A stretch of 64,000 nucleotides of DNA from Aeriscardovia sp. (GTDB taxonomy: Bacteria; Actinomycetota; Actinomycetes; Actinomycetales; Bifidobacteriaceae): positions 62,001 to 126,000 of the forward strand of contig JAFRAT010000008.1 in the NCBI GenBank assembly GCA_017405305.1, written 5' to 3'. Under the pieces are notes generated by a model, which saw only the letters and a list, made by a program, of their open reading frames with translations, made no database searches and was not told the origin of the DNA. Below are positions 28,897-39,275 of this stretch, in pieces. The stretch's first letter is position 1. Each line of letters begins with the position of its first letter. The translations under genes and the position numbers were made by a program.

Positions 28897-31800
28897 ATGA
28901 AAGTCTTCGACGACGCCGCAGATTCCCTTCGGAACGATATAGCAGGCGCCATCGCGCTGAACAGCGAGGTGTCCGTGGCCGCGGCCTGTTTCTCTCTGCG
29001 AGCGTACGATGAACTCAAAGAACAGTTGGACGGCGTCAATGGATTCCGGTTCATGTTCGGCTCGCCGACATTCGCCCGGACGGCGAAGACAGCGTCGGAA
29101 CCCCTACCGCAACGGGCGCGGGAACGGGCTCTCTACGGGACAGAGGCCGAAACCGCGGTAGGCGGCGTGCTGCGCCGCAAAGCCATCGCCCGTGAGTGCG
29201 CGGAATGGATCCGGAAGAAAGCAGCATTCAAGTCCGTCCGGCAGTCGGCTAACAACGGGAACGACTGGCATGGGCCAGCGATGAGCTCGTTCCTCGCCGT
29301 CGAACAAACGGAAGGCCAGAATGCCGGACAGCCAGCCGGCCGGGCCGACGGCCGGCGGACCGTGTACATGCCGCTGGACGCCGGTTTCACGCCCGCCGGT
29401 ATCGGTGCCGCTGAAGGGACCGCGCTCGCGACCATCGTCAACCGGCTCAACACGCCCGCGGCTGACGCCTACCTAGCGGCTTTCGACCGCATCTGGAACG
29501 ATCCGGACGCACTTGAAGACGTCACCGGCGTCATTCTCAACGCTCTGTCCGACGCTTACGCGGAGAATCCGCCGGAACTCGTCTACTTCATCGCCCTCTA
29601 CCACGTGTTCGGCGCGTTTCTCGAAGAAACCTCCACGAAAAACGAACGGAATGAGCAAGACAACGGAAACGGGACAGCAGACGACCCCAGCGCCACCAAT
29701 GCGCCATCCGGCGAAGAACAACACGACGGCTTTCATGACAGCAAAATCTGGAACGCGCTCTACGACTTCCAAAAAGACGCCGCCCTCGCCCTCATCGCCA
29801 AGCTCGAGAGACACAACGGCTGCATCCTCGCCGACAGCGTCGGCCTAGGAAAAACCTTCACAGCCCTCGCCGTCATCAAATACTACGAGAGCCGCAACAA
29901 AAACGTCCTCGTGCTATGCCCCAAACAACTGGCCGAAAACTGGAACACCTACAAAAGCAACTACGCCAACAACCCGCTTGCCGAAGACCGCCTTCGCTAC
30001 GACGTGCTCTTCCACACCGACCTCAGTCGCACGTCCGGCGAATCCAACGGCCTCGACCTTTCCCGCATCAACTGGGGCAACTACGATCTCGTCGTCATCG
30101 ACGAATCCCACGCCTTCCGCAACGGCGGAGACACCGGCACGACAAGCAGCCGACGGCACAACCGCTACACACGCCTATTGGAAGACGTTGTCCGCGCCGG
30201 CATACGAACCAAAGTCCTCATGCTTTCCGCTACGCCCGTCAACAACCGCTTCGACGACCTCGAAAACCAACTGGCACTCGCGTACGGGGGAGTGCCCGAG
30301 CGCATCAAATCCGTCTTCCGGCGCGCTCGCAAAGCGTTCCTTGCCTGGAGCCGTCTGCCCGAGGGGAAACGCACTGCCGACGCGCTCCTGCGGACGCTTG
30401 ACCCCGATTTCTTCGATCTGCTCGACGCCGTCACCATCGCCCGGTCCCGCGCGAACATCCGCGAGTACTACGACACCACGACCATCGGCACTTTCCCCGA
30501 ACGCCTCAAACCGATCTCCCTGCGCCCGAGCCTGACCGACCTGCCCGGCGCAGCCAGCGACAAGGACCTGTGCGATGGCATCGAACAGCTGAACCTCGCC
30601 ATCTACACGCCCTCCGCGTTCCTCTTGCCCGGGAAAAGCAAGAAGGCCAGCACGACGGCGGACCGGGAAGCGGGCATGCGTCGGCTCATGGGCGTCAACC
30701 TCCTCAAACGCCTGGAAAGCTCCGTGTACTCGTTCCGCTGCACGCTGCAGGGTATCCGTCGCCTCATCGCCGGAACGCTGAGCACCGTCGACGACTACGA
30801 GCGCCGTCGCGCCCGCCGGCATCGGACCGCCGATGAAGCCCGCCGCGGCAGCAACGCCGACAAGTTCAACGGGACCGGTTTCGACCCCGCCGATTTCGAC
30901 GAGAACGATCAGAACACCGACTATTTCGCCGCCAGCCGCTCCTCCCGCGTCGCGTTCGCCGATATGGACCTGCCGACCTGGTCCGCCTGCCTGCGCCATG
31001 ACCGGGACATGCTCGACCGGCTGTTGGACGAGATCTCCGGCATCGATCAGCGGCACGACGCCAAACTCCAGGAGCTCCTTGGACTTATTGCGCGCAAGAT
31101 CGAGAACCCCATCAACCCCGGCAATCGCAAGATCCTCGTCTTTTCCGCATTCGCAAGCACCGCCGAATACCTGTACGACGCTGTCAGCAAGTTCGTCAAG
31201 GACCGTTACGGGCTAAACGCCGGGCTTGTGGCCGGCACCAGCACCGTCAAGACCACGGCCGGTGGTTTGGCGCCCACGTTCAACAATGTCCTGACCTGCT
31301 TCTCGCCGCTCTCCAAGGACCGCAGCAAGCTCGGCATGACCGACGCGCCCGACATTGACGTGCTTATCGCCACCGACTGCATTTGCGAAGGCCAGAACCT
31401 GCAGGACTGCGACTGCTGCGTCAACTACGATATTCACTGGAACCCTGTGCGCCTCATCCAGCGCTTCGGCCGCGTGGACCGCATTGGCAGCTGCAACAAA
31501 CACATCCAATTGGTGAACTTCTGGCCGGACCTCGGTCTCGACGAGTACATCAACCTCAAGGATCGCGTGGAGAACCGCATGGCCATTTCCGTGCTTGCCT
31601 CCACCGGCGATGATAACCCGCTGAACCCCGATCAGAAGGACGACCTCGAATACCGCAAACGCCAGCTGCGCCAGCTGCAGGACAAGATCGTCGACCTCGA
31701 GGACCTCGATGACGGCGTCAGCCTGCCGGACCTCGGTCTCACCGCGTTCCGCCTCGATTTGGGCAGATCGCTCGCTGCTCACCCCGGTTTGGGGCGCAAA

Positions 31801-32286
31801 CCCACGGGTCTGTACGCCGTCGTCCGTCACGAAGCAGGAATGCCGGCCGGAGCGATTTTCGTGCTCAAAGACCGCCGGCAGGACAGCACGCGCAGCGGCC
31901 AGCGGAACGATGGGCGCGACGAGGAGGGGAACGGCGGCAGCCAGGATAGAAGCCGGCGTAATGGTGCGTCGCCGTCTGCGCAGCAGGGCGGCAGACTCCG
32001 CCCATACCACCTGGTGTACATGGCTGCGGACGGCACCGTCGCGCGCGACGACCGCAATTCCAAGGCTGTTCTCGAGGCCCTGCGCGCGCTATGCCGCGGC
32101 AAGGCCGAACCGGACCAGGAGCTATGCGACGAGTTCGACCGCGGAACCGACGGAGGACGGGACATGTCCTCGGTGTCGGCGCTGCTGGACAAGGCCGTCG
32201 CGTCCATCGGAGAGGAAAGCGGCAAGAGGGAAGCCGCATCAGACGCTTCCGCTTTCGAGCTCATCTGCTTTCTGGTGGTGAAGTGA
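28897..32286 (+). CDS. SNF2-type helicase with PLD-like N-terminus (defence-associated)
   Basis: An 1129-aa superfamily 2 helicase. Motif I LADSVGLGKTFTAL lies near residue 312, motif II VVIDESHAFRNGG near 392, motif III MLSATPVNNRFDD near 446, and motifs V-VI IATDCICEGQNLQDCD with LIQRFGRVDRIGS near 825-865. The N-terminal 60 residues (SVAAACFSLRAYDELKEQL and on) match the PLD-like domain that precedes such helicases. Related genes usually sit beside a DUF4391 gene and restriction-modification genes; here the downstream partners are decayed (see next entries). The ATG follows GGGAGG by seven bases. It is probably a defence or DNA-processing protein stranded without its partners. Confidence 0.85.
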   Translation: MKVFDDAADSLRNDIAGAIALNSEVSVAAACFSLRAYDELKEQLDGVNGFRFMFGSPTFARTAKTASEPLPQRARERALYGTEAETAVGGVLRRKAIARECAEWIRKKAAFKSVRQSANNGNDWHGPAMSSFLAVEQTEGQNAGQPAGRADGRRTVYMPLDAGFTPAGIGAAEGTALATIVNRLNTPAADAYLAAFDRIWNDPDALEDVTGVILNALSDAYAENPPELVYFIALYHVFGAFLEETSTKNERNEQDNGNGTADDPSATNAPSGEEQHDGFHDSKIWNALYDFQKDAALALIAKLERHNGCILADSVGLGKTFTALAVIKYYESRNKNVLVLCPKQLAENWNTYKSNYANNPLAEDRLRYDVLFHTDLSRTSGESNGLDLSRINWGNYDLVVIDESHAFRNGGDTGTTSSRRHNRYTRLLEDVVRAGIRTKVLMLSATPVNNRFDDLENQLALAYGGVPERIKSVFRRARKAFLAWSRLPEGKRTADALLRTLDPDFFDLLDAVTIARSRANIREYYDTTTIGTFPERLKPISLRPSLTDLPGAASDKDLCDGIEQLNLAIYTPSAFLLPGKSKKASTTADREAGMRRLMGVNLLKRLESSVYSFRCTLQGIRRLIAGTLSTVDDYERRRARRHRTADEARRGSNADKFNGTGFDPADFDENDQNTDYFAASRSSRVAFADMDLPTWSACLRHDRDMLDRLLDEISGIDQRHDAKLQELLGLIARKIENPINPGNRKILVFSAFASTAEYLYDAVSKFVKDRYGLNAGLVAGTSTVKTTAGGLAPTFNNVLTCFSPLSKDRSKLGMTDAPDIDVLIATDCICEGQNLQDCDCCVNYDIHWNPVRLIQRFGRVDRIGSCNKHIQLVNFWPDLGLDEYINLKDRVENRMAISVLASTGDDNPLNPDQKDDLEYRKRQLRQLQDKIVDLEDLDDGVSLPDLGLTAFRLDLGRSLAAHPGLGRKPTGLYAVVRHEAGMPAGAIFVLKDRRQDSTRSGQRNDGRDEEGNGGSQDRSRRNGASPSAQQGGRLRPYHLVYMAADGTVARDDRNSKAVLEALRALCRGKAEPDQELCDEFDRGTDGGRDMSSVSALLDKAVASIGEESGKREAASDASAFELICFLVVK

Positions 32287-32311
32287 ACGGCGGCAGAACA
32301 GGCCGGAACCA

Positions 32312-32563
32312 TGCTTGGGGGAGCCGTTCGCCTCGACAGCGCTCGGACGCGCGCAGTGCCCCCACAGAGTTCTGCGAGCATCGGGCATAAGCGCCGCGCT
32401 CAAGCGCTGTTCCGCCGGTTGGATTGACAGCGAGCTGAACGAATTCTTGATTCCGGCGCCGGCTGTCGGAATCAAGATATTTGCCGTCTACCTGCACGCG
32501 CTCGACCCGGTCGAATCGGCGTCGAAGCTCGTGATCAGGAGGTTCGGCGCGCCCGTTCTTCGA
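32312..32563 (+). pseudogene. Remnant of a DUF4391 gene
   Basis: A frame without a good start reads LGEPFASTALGRAQCPHRV, then GISAALKRCSAGWIDS and VGIKIFAVYLHALDPVE. The order and spacing of these pieces fit DUF4391, the usual partner encoded after PLD-SNF2 helicases, but the conserved tail is missing. The match is from memory of the family pattern. Confidence 0.45.
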
Positions 32564-33210
32564 TAAGGTGGTCATCGTCACAGACCAGAAGGTGGTGGAC
32601 CGGCAGTTGTAGGACGCCAGCCGAGACGCGGCCAAGAGCGCGGAGCAGGTTGTCATCGACATGATGGACGGGTCGAAGAACTCGCGATTTGGGGAAGACA
32701 TCGGCACCGTCCAGACCCTCTCGCGCCTTAACCGCAATGCGGATCCATCGATGGGACGCTGTACGCCAAACGCATCGCCGTTCTCGACTTCGCTAACGAC
32801 TACAAGGACTTAAAGACCGCGTTCGCCACCCCGTGCCACCAGACCACTTCCCTCGACAAGCCCCTGACCTTCGACGACACCGCGACTGTGCGCCGAATGC
32901 GACTTCTGCCACGATCTCAAACCCGTGCTGGAAGCCGACGTCAGCGAAAAGGACGACGGCGGCTCGGCCCCGATCTGGACGGCCTCGTCGACGTCGACGC
33001 GCGCAGCGAGACGACCGGCGAATGCAACACGGACGAGGATCCCGCAGGCATCGCAGGCGGAGGCAGTCTGAAGGTATGCCCACGAGCGCGGGCATCCCGG
33101 CCGCCTAGCGCGACGAGATGAAGTTCCTTTCGAGCATCGTCAACGAAGTTAACGCCGAATGCGGCAAGACCAACGCCGATTACGACTGCGACGCCGCCGC
33201 GCGCATCCCG
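32553..33210 (+). pseudogene. Fragmented type I restriction HsdR-like gene
   Basis: Pieces in different frames with internal stops resemble HsdR. FFDKVVIVTDQKVVDRQL then a TAG at 32610 matches the HsdR motif around the helicase region; it continues DASRDAAKSAEQVVIDMM. A second frame reads LYAKRIAVLDFANDYKDLKT followed by AFATPCHQTTSLDKPLTFDD, and a third near 33118 reads KFLSSIVNEVNAECGKTNAD, like an HsdR C-terminus. The order is collinear, with large deletions, so this is a decayed gene rather than chance. Confidence 0.6.
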
Positions 33211-33312
33211 CGGACCGGCGGTCCGCTTATGATGAGCATGCGGCGAGGGCCGGCAACCGCCTGCGGCCGCGTCCATGGAAATCCGTCCATGGCAACTTGG
33301 GGAGAAGGCATC

Positions 33313-34179
33313 ATGTCACTGTATTGGTTCTACGTCCGGACGCTCGGCCCGTTGGCGGCAAAATGGTTCACACCGGACGTGATCGGCGTGGAGAATGTGC
33401 CGGCGCATGGTCCGGCCATCATCGCGTCCAACCACCTGGCGGTCATCGACGACGCTGTCATCCCGTTGGAGACACCGCGCATGGTGCACTTCATGGGCAA
33501 GCAGGAGTATTTCACAGGCAAGGGCCTCAAGGGACGGTTCAAGAAGTTCTTTTTCACCTCAGCGGGCGTGTTCCCCGTGGATCGTTCCGGCGGCGACGAG
33601 GCGTTGGGTGGCTTGGCTTCCGCGCGCCGCATCCTGGAGAAGGGCGAATTGTTCGGCATTCATCCGGAAGGCACACGCAGCCCTGACGGGCGTCTGTACC
33701 GCGGACATTCGGGCGTGGCGCGCCTGGCATTCGAAACGGGCGCGCCCATCGTCCCGGTCGCGTTGACGGGCACGGACTTGGCCCAGCCGATCGGCACGGT
33801 CTGGCCGCGCAAACACCACACGACCATTCAATACGGCGAACTGATCCAAGTTCCCAAGACGCCGGCAGACGGCGTGACGCACGACATGATCCGTTTGTTG
33901 ATGGACGAGGTTATGCATCGCATCGCGGCGATGAGCGGTCAGGAGTACGTGGACGAGTACGCGCAGAGCTACAAGAAGCGCATCAAGGCTTTTGAAGACG
34001 GAGCCCCATGGCAGAACACGCCTGTGGCTGGCGCGGACGAGAACGAGAGAAAAGCAGCGGCTGGTGTCGCGGCGAGCGACGCTGAAGCCGACGCGCAGAA
34101 GCCTGAAATGCGTGCTGAGAATATGGATTTCCCGTATGACTGTCCAGTCGCTGCTCAACCGGTCGTCAGCAAACCCTGA
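33313..34179 (+). CDS. plsC: 1-acyl-sn-glycerol-3-phosphate acyltransferase
   Basis: A 288-aa PlsC-family acyltransferase of phospholipid synthesis. The catalytic NHxxxxD motif is ASNHLAVIDDAV near residue 42-48, followed by FFTSAGVFPVDR and the substrate-binding FGIHPEGTRSPDGRLYRGHS. The last 60 residues are Ala/Glu-rich and probably disordered. The frame is open from 33118, but the upstream part belongs to the HsdR remnant; the ATG at 33313 (MSLYWFYV) gives the family N-terminus. Confidence 0.9.
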   Translation: MSLYWFYVRTLGPLAAKWFTPDVIGVENVPAHGPAIIASNHLAVIDDAVIPLETPRMVHFMGKQEYFTGKGLKGRFKKFFFTSAGVFPVDRSGGDEALGGLASARRILEKGELFGIHPEGTRSPDGRLYRGHSGVARLAFETGAPIVPVALTGTDLAQPIGTVWPRKHHTTIQYGELIQVPKTPADGVTHDMIRLLMDEVMHRIAAMSGQEYVDEYAQSYKKRIKAFEDGAPWQNTPVAGADENERKAAAGVAASDAEADAQKPEMRAENMDFPYDCPVAAQPVVSKP

Positions 34180-34248
34180 ACGGAACGGGGGCCTTCGGAA
34201 CGCGATCGCTCCAAAGGAGCCTTCTTGTCTTGAGCCGTGCCAGCAGCC

Positions 34249-36299
34249 TCAGATGATGGTCAGCGTGACAGCCGGGTTCCCGCACGTGGCCCGGTCGACG
34301 CGCGTACCGGCCACCGGGATCTGGGAGAGCACGCGAGGGAATGCCTCGTCCACAGGAGACGACTTCGTGGTCGCGTTCAAGCCGAGTTTCCTGAGTCCGG
34401 CGAGCGCCTGACCCCGTTCTGGTCGCCGAGGTCGGGCATGGTCACATACCGCGGACCCCGGGACACGCTCAATGTCACGTAACTGCCCTGCGTCACACCG
34501 GAACCGGCCTTCGGATCGGCGGACAGCACGGATCCGTCCGCCATGCTGTCGGAATAGACCTTCGTGACTGTCGTTTCGAGCCTGACGCTGCCGAGAACCT
34601 GTTGCGCCTGAGCGGCGCTCATGCCGGCCATGTTGGGCACGGTCACGGGCTGCGATCCGCGTGGAACAACGATCCGCTCGTTGATGTCCGCGGGAACGTT
34701 CGTGCCGGGCTGAACGCTCGAAGAGACGGTGCACCCGGTCTTGACTGTACCGCTGTATTGTTCGACGACGGACGCGTTTGTCATGCCCAGGTCGCGCAAA
34801 TGCCAGGCAGCGTCGGGGTAACTGGAGCAGTCAAGCAGCCTTGCGGGGATGATGACGTTCGTCGGACCCGACGACGTGTTTGATTGTTTGTTCGAACCGT
34901 TGTACGTGGCGTCTGACGAGCCGGAACGGGTGGCCGAGCTGGTCGCCGCCACGCTCGACTGGTTTCCGCCAGCGCTCGCGGACGAGGAACCCTTGCCTAC
35001 GCCCAGCGCGGTGCACAGGACGACGATGCCCGTCACGAGCGTGACCACCGCGATAATGCTGATGATCGCCACGCCCTTGCGGCCCATGCGATGGATCAGC
35101 CGGTCCATCCTCGATGTCGTGACGTACGTGTCGAGCAGGACCGGGTCGACACGCGGATCGGCGTCGCCGCGGCCTCTGGAGGCGCCCGACGTTGCTGTCC
35201 GTCCGCCGGCGTCCAGCATCGTCGTCGGAGCTGCCATGACCCGCGTCGTATCCGGATTCAGGCCGGACAGCGATGCCGACGGCGGACCGGGAGGCAACAG
35301 GCCTGTAGAACCGCTTCGCGCTTCGAAAACGTAGCCAGTGCCCGTGTCCCGGCTGATCGACGGACGGGCCGGCGAATGCAGCAGCGGCGCGGCGGAGCCT
35401 GAACTTCCGCTCGCGGCCGCGTGGCGGTAGTCGAGTTGCGCGGGAATCAGCGCTGTTTCGAGGGCTTCCAGCTCGCCGAGGGCTTCCTGCGCGTTGGCGG
35501 GACGGGCCAAGGGATCGCGCTGGGCGAGACTGGCGAGGAACGCGGCCAGGGGCGCGGGGAACGCCGGGTCTATGGCCGCGAGGGAGGGAACATCCTGGCT
35601 GACGTGCCGGAAGATCGTGGTCATGGGGTTCACGGAGGCGAATGGAACGGCCCCGGCGAGCATCTCGTAGCCCATGATGCCCACCGCGTACAGGTCTGAA
35701 CGGGGAGTGGCTTCGCCGGTCTGCGCGGTCTCGGGCGCCACGTAGGACGCTGTGCCTAGCAGCAGGCCCGTCGTGCCGCTCTCCGCGTCGTTCTCCTCCA
35801 TGCTCTTGGCCAGGCCGAAGTCAGTGATCTGGACGCGGCCGCGGGCGTTGAGCAGCACGTTCTCCGGTTTGACGTCCCGATGAACAAGTCCAGCCTTGTG
35901 CGCGGCGGCCAGCCCGTCGAGCACACCCGACAGCACGCGCAGCGCGTCCCGTACGACCAGGGTCTTCTCCTTGCGCAACAGGTCGCGCAGATTCGTGCCG
36001 TGCACGTACTCCATGACGATGTACAGCAGACCCTCAGCCTCGCCCGTGTCGTACACCTGCACGATGTGCGGGTTGTCGACAGCGGCCGCGGCAAGCGCTT
36101 CCGAACGGAACCGGCGGACGAACTGGTCGCGGTGCGGGCCGGACACCAGCTGGGAATGGATGACCTTGACAGCGACCGTGCGCTGCAGCCGCTGGTCGGT
36201 TGCCAGATAGACGCTCGCCATGCCTCCGTCGGCCAGATGCCTCTCCACCCGGTAGCGGTCGGCCAGCAGCAGTCCCACAAGCGGCGAGGTCGTGCTCAT
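34249..36299 (-). CDS. pknB: PASTA-domain Ser/Thr protein kinase, frameshifted in its last PASTA repeat
   Basis: A membrane kinase of the PknB/StkP type that senses cell-wall fragments. The kinase domain runs from about residue 12 (LADGGMASVYLATD, catalytic HRDVKPENVLL, ITDFGLA) to about 275; a Pro/Ser-rich linker, one membrane segment (VAIISIIAVVTLVTGIVVLC) and extracellular PASTA repeats (VPNMAGMSAAQAQQVLG) follow. As read, the frame stops at 34377 after QNGVRRSPDSGNSA. The -1/+2 frame continues QALAGLRKLGLNATTKSS to a stop at 34249, completing a normal PASTA domain. One extra G in the GGGG run near 34417 would restore it. Start at 36299 overlaps the stop of the upstream gene (ATGA). Confidence 0.85.
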
Positions 36300-37549
36300 C
36301 GGTCCTGCTCCGGGACGAACAGCGCCATCATGGCTTCCAAAGCGCGCGCCGATTCCCCGGAAACTCCCGTCTCGCGCTGCCAGACGCCAATCTGTTCGCG
36401 CGTCTCGTTCCACAGGCGGCGGATGCGAGCGCGCGACGCGTCGACGGCGCCGCTGGAGACGAACGCGTCCGTGACGAGGCGGATGTCGTCCCGGTCACGC
36501 TCCGGTTTGGCGTACGTTTCGCGCAGCAGGCGTCTCGTCGCTTCGTTGCCCTGCTCGAGCGCGTCCGCCAACAGGACGCTGCGCTTGCCGTTGAGGATGT
36601 CCCCGCCCAGCGGTTTGCCCGTCGGCGGATTCTGGGGAAGGACGTCGGCCAGATCGTCGGCTATCTGGAACGCGATGCCTGCTGGCGCGCCGATCCGCGC
36701 GCCCCATTTCCACGCCTGCGGCGCGTCCATGCCGGCCAGGAGGAAACCCAGGCGCAGGGGAGCGACCGTCGTGTAGCTCGCCGTCTTGCGATCGAACACC
36801 AAGCGGCAGTTCGTCACAATCGCCGCCGGATCGTCTAATCCCAGGGACGAGTCCGCCAAATCCAGCACCTGGCCGACCTCCACGTCCCGCTGCATCGCCA
36901 AGAACGTGTCCACCACAGCAGGTGCCTCCGGACGGCCCGACACCGCTGTCGACGCCGCTGTCAGGCTCGCTGAGGCCAGGTAATCGCCCAGCATGATGCC
37001 CAGGTTGTCGCCCATGGCTCGGTCAGACGACGCAAACACAGTCAGCGGAATTTCCGCGACATCGCCGACGGAAGCGGAAGAGACGGCATTACTGCCGCCG
37101 GCATCGCCGCGTCCGAGAGCGCGGCCGCGGAATCCGGCGAAGGCGGACGCGAGCGCGGTGTGCGCGGCCGGCGCGCCGCGGCGCAGATCAGAGCCGTCGA
37201 TGATGTCGTCATGCACCAGCGCGCCCGTTTGGAACACCTCCACCGCGCACGCAACATCCAGAGCGCGGGAAAACAGGACCGCCGCGTCCGAATCCGCTCC
37301 GTCAGCGCCGCCCTCCGCCGCGTCTGATCCGCTCCAACGGCTCATAGCGGCGAGCGCCGACGTGATCACCAGCAGCGCCCGCAGACGCTTGCCGCCCGCG
37401 CTCGAGGCCTTCGCTTGCTCCTGCACGGCGTCCATCAACGGCATGCTCGGTGCTCGGACGCCTTCCGGCCATTCCTGGTAGCAGTCGTCCAGCACCTGCG
37501 GGATCCGCGCGTCGACGAGGCGACGCCACTTCTCAAAAACACTGTCCAT
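36296..37549 (-). CDS. Polyprenyl diphosphate synthase
   Basis: A 417-aa trans-isoprenyl diphosphate synthase that condenses isopentenyl diphosphate units. The first Asp-rich motif DDIID (VHDDIIDGSDLRRG) and second DDLAD (FQIADDLADVLPQNPPTGKP) are both present, as is GGKRLRALLVI near the N-terminus. Two Ala/Gly/Ser-rich insertions make it longer than the usual 320-350 aa. It overlaps pknB by four bases and is transcribed with it. Chain length (GGPP or longer) cannot be told. Confidence 0.88.
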   Translation of the reverse strand: MDSVFEKWRRLVDARIPQVLDDCYQEWPEGVRAPSMPLMDAVQEQAKASSAGGKRLRALLVITSALAAMSRWSGSDAAEGGADGADSDAAVLFSRALDVACAVEVFQTGALVHDDIIDGSDLRRGAPAAHTALASAFAGFRGRALGRGDAGGSNAVSSASVGDVAEIPLTVFASSDRAMGDNLGIMLGDYLASASLTAASTAVSGRPEAPAVVDTFLAMQRDVEVGQVLDLADSSLGLDDPAAIVTNCRLVFDRKTASYTTVAPLRLGFLLAGMDAPQAWKWGARIGAPAGIAFQIADDLADVLPQNPPTGKPLGGDILNGKRSVLLADALEQGNEATRRLLRETYAKPERDRDDIRLVTDAFVSSGAVDASRARIRRLWNETREQIGVWQRETGVSGESARALEAMMALFVPEQDR

Positions 37550-37925
37550 CACATCGAGCTTAGAAGAAACAGGCGGACGTCGACCAGCTTCGCACTTTTG
37601 CCTTCCCGTTTTCCCACGCAGCCGGCCTTGATCCGACGCCTTCGCGCGGAAAGCGGCCCGTTCGAGCAAACGGAACGGAACCTGCTCCGCGCGGCGCCAT
37701 CGGCGCCCATCCTGGAAAAGAAACGCGGCAGCGGACGACGGGCGTCCACTGCCGCGGCTCACGTCCGACGACGCCAAAGCGCACGGCCGACTTCCACGGG
37801 ACGCTCCCTTTTCCCAGCCTCAGGGAATAATAAAACCAGCATTCGTGTTTAGGCATGATGGGATAGGTATGCGCTGACCCTGATCGACGTCCCGTCGACA
37901 AGGGCCATTTGTAGCGGGAGGACAC
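37550..37925. other. Divergent promoter region between polyprenyl synthase and rpoD
   Basis: No gene. It holds an imperfect 14-bp inverted repeat at 37724-37756 (CGCGGCAGCGGACG against CGTCCACTGCCGCG, one mismatch) and an AT-rich stretch near 37825-37870 where the rpoD promoter probably lies. Confidence 0.5.
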
Positions 37926-39137
37926 TTGGCAGCGGCTCAGGAAAAACAAACCGGCATGGTCACGAAAAGAACAACCACGAGAAAAACGACATGCGCCATG
38001 ACGAAAAGAAACGAGACGCCCACGGCAGCCGCCTCGCTCGCGCAAGCGGCAGCGACCTCGCGAGCCGCCGCCACCGTCACATCCACTTTCACGCCCTCGC
38101 GAGCCGCCGCGCACTACGTCCAGGGCCGGACCATCTCCCTGGGCGCTCGGAAGCCACGCCATACGACAGCCAAAGCGGGGGAGGCCGCCGGCAGCCCCAA
38201 GCGCCGCGTCGTCGCCACCGGAGCGACGGCCGACCCGGTCAAGGACTATCTCAAGCAGATCGGCCGCGTGCCGCTGCTGACAGCCGCCCAGGAAGTCGAT
38301 CTGTCCGAACGCATCGAGGCCGGGCTTTACGCCCAGCACCTGCTGGACACCGAGGGCGGCACCATGGACTTCAAACGCAGGCGCCAGCTCAAGTGGGCGG
38401 CGTCCGACGGCAAGAAAGCCAAGGACCACTTGTTGGAAGCGAACCTCCGCCTAGTCGTGTCCCTGGCTAAACGTTACACCGGCAGAGGCATGTTCTTCCT
38501 CGACCTCATCCAGGAAGGCAACCTTGGCCTCATCCGTGCCGTCGAGAAGTTCGACTGGAAGAAAGGCTTCAAGTTCTCCACCTATGCCACCTGGTGGATC
38601 CGCCAGGCCATCACCCGCGCCATGGCCGACCAGGCACGCACCATCCGCGTGCCGGTGCACATGGTGGAAGTCATCAACAAGCTCTCCCGCGTTCAACGCC
38701 AGATGCTCCAGGACCTCGGCCGCGAACCCACGCCGGACGAGCTGGCCCGCGAACTCGACATGCCGGTCGAAAAGGTCGAAGAGGTCCAGAAGTACGGTCG
38801 CGAGCCGATTTCGCTGCACACGCCGCTGGGCGAGGACGGCGATTCCGAGTTCGGCGACCTCATCGAGGACACCGACGCCATCGCCCCGCAGGACGCAGTC
38901 GCGTTCTCCCTGCTCCAGGAGCAGTTCCGCCAGGTGCTCGAAACCCTCAGCCCGCGCGAGGCCGGCGTCATCAAGATGCGCTACGGCTTGGAGGACGGCC
39001 AACCCAAGACGCTCGACGACATCGGCCGCGTCTACGGCGTCACCCGCGAACGCATCCGCCAGATCGAATCCAAGACCATGAGCAAGCTGCGCCACCCGTC
39101 GCGGTCCCAAACGCTGAAGGACTTCCTCGACGAGTGA
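37926..39137 (+). CDS. rpoD: Principal RNA polymerase sigma factor (RpoD/SigA/HrdB)
   Basis: A 403-aa sigma-70 group 1 factor. A basic, Ala/Thr-rich N-terminus of about 100 residues precedes region 1.2 ([20 protein letters not shown]), region 2 ([20 protein letters not shown] then [20 protein letters not shown]), region 3, and region 4 with the -35 helix-turn-helix ([20 protein letters not shown]). TTG at 37926 follows GGGAGG by five bases and is the likely start; an ATG lies 10 codons further. A perfect palindrome after the gene ends its transcript before parE. Confidence 0.95.
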   Translation: MAAAQEKQTGMVTKRTTTRKTTCAMTKRNETPTAAASLAQAAATSRAAATVTSTFTPSRAAAHYVQGRTISLGARKPRHTTAKAGEAAGSPKRRVVATGATADPVKDYLKQIGRVPLLTAAQEVDLSERIEAGLYAQHLLDTEGGTMDFKRRRQLKWAASDGKKAKDHLLEANLRLVVSLAKRYTGRGMFFLDLIQEGNLGLIRAVEKFDWKKGFKFSTYATWWIRQAITRAMADQARTIRVPVHMVEVINKLSRVQRQMLQDLGREPTPDELARELDMPVEKVEEVQKYGREPISLHTPLGEDGDSEFGDLIEDTDAIAPQDAVAFSLLQEQFRQVLETLSPREAGVIKMRYGLEDGQPKTLDDIGRVYGVTRERIRQIESKTMSKLRHPSRSQTLKDFLDE

Positions 39138-39226
39138 CCGCGCGGCGATCCGAACCCGGTAAACGCCGGTAGGCAAACAGGGCTCTTGTTCGAACAAGCA
39201 TCGGACGAGAACCGTGTCGGCAGAAG

Positions 39227-39262
39227 CGGGTGCGTCGCGGGCGGCCGCCCGCGACGCACCCG
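39227..39262. terminator. Perfect 36-bp palindrome between rpoD and parE
   Basis: CGGGTGCGTCGCGGGCGG is followed directly by its exact complement. It lies only 13 bases before the parE ATG and abuts its ribosome-binding site (AAGAAAGG), so besides ending rpoD transcripts it may limit parE translation when read through. Confidence 0.75.
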
Positions 39263-39275
39263 AAGAAAGGACATC

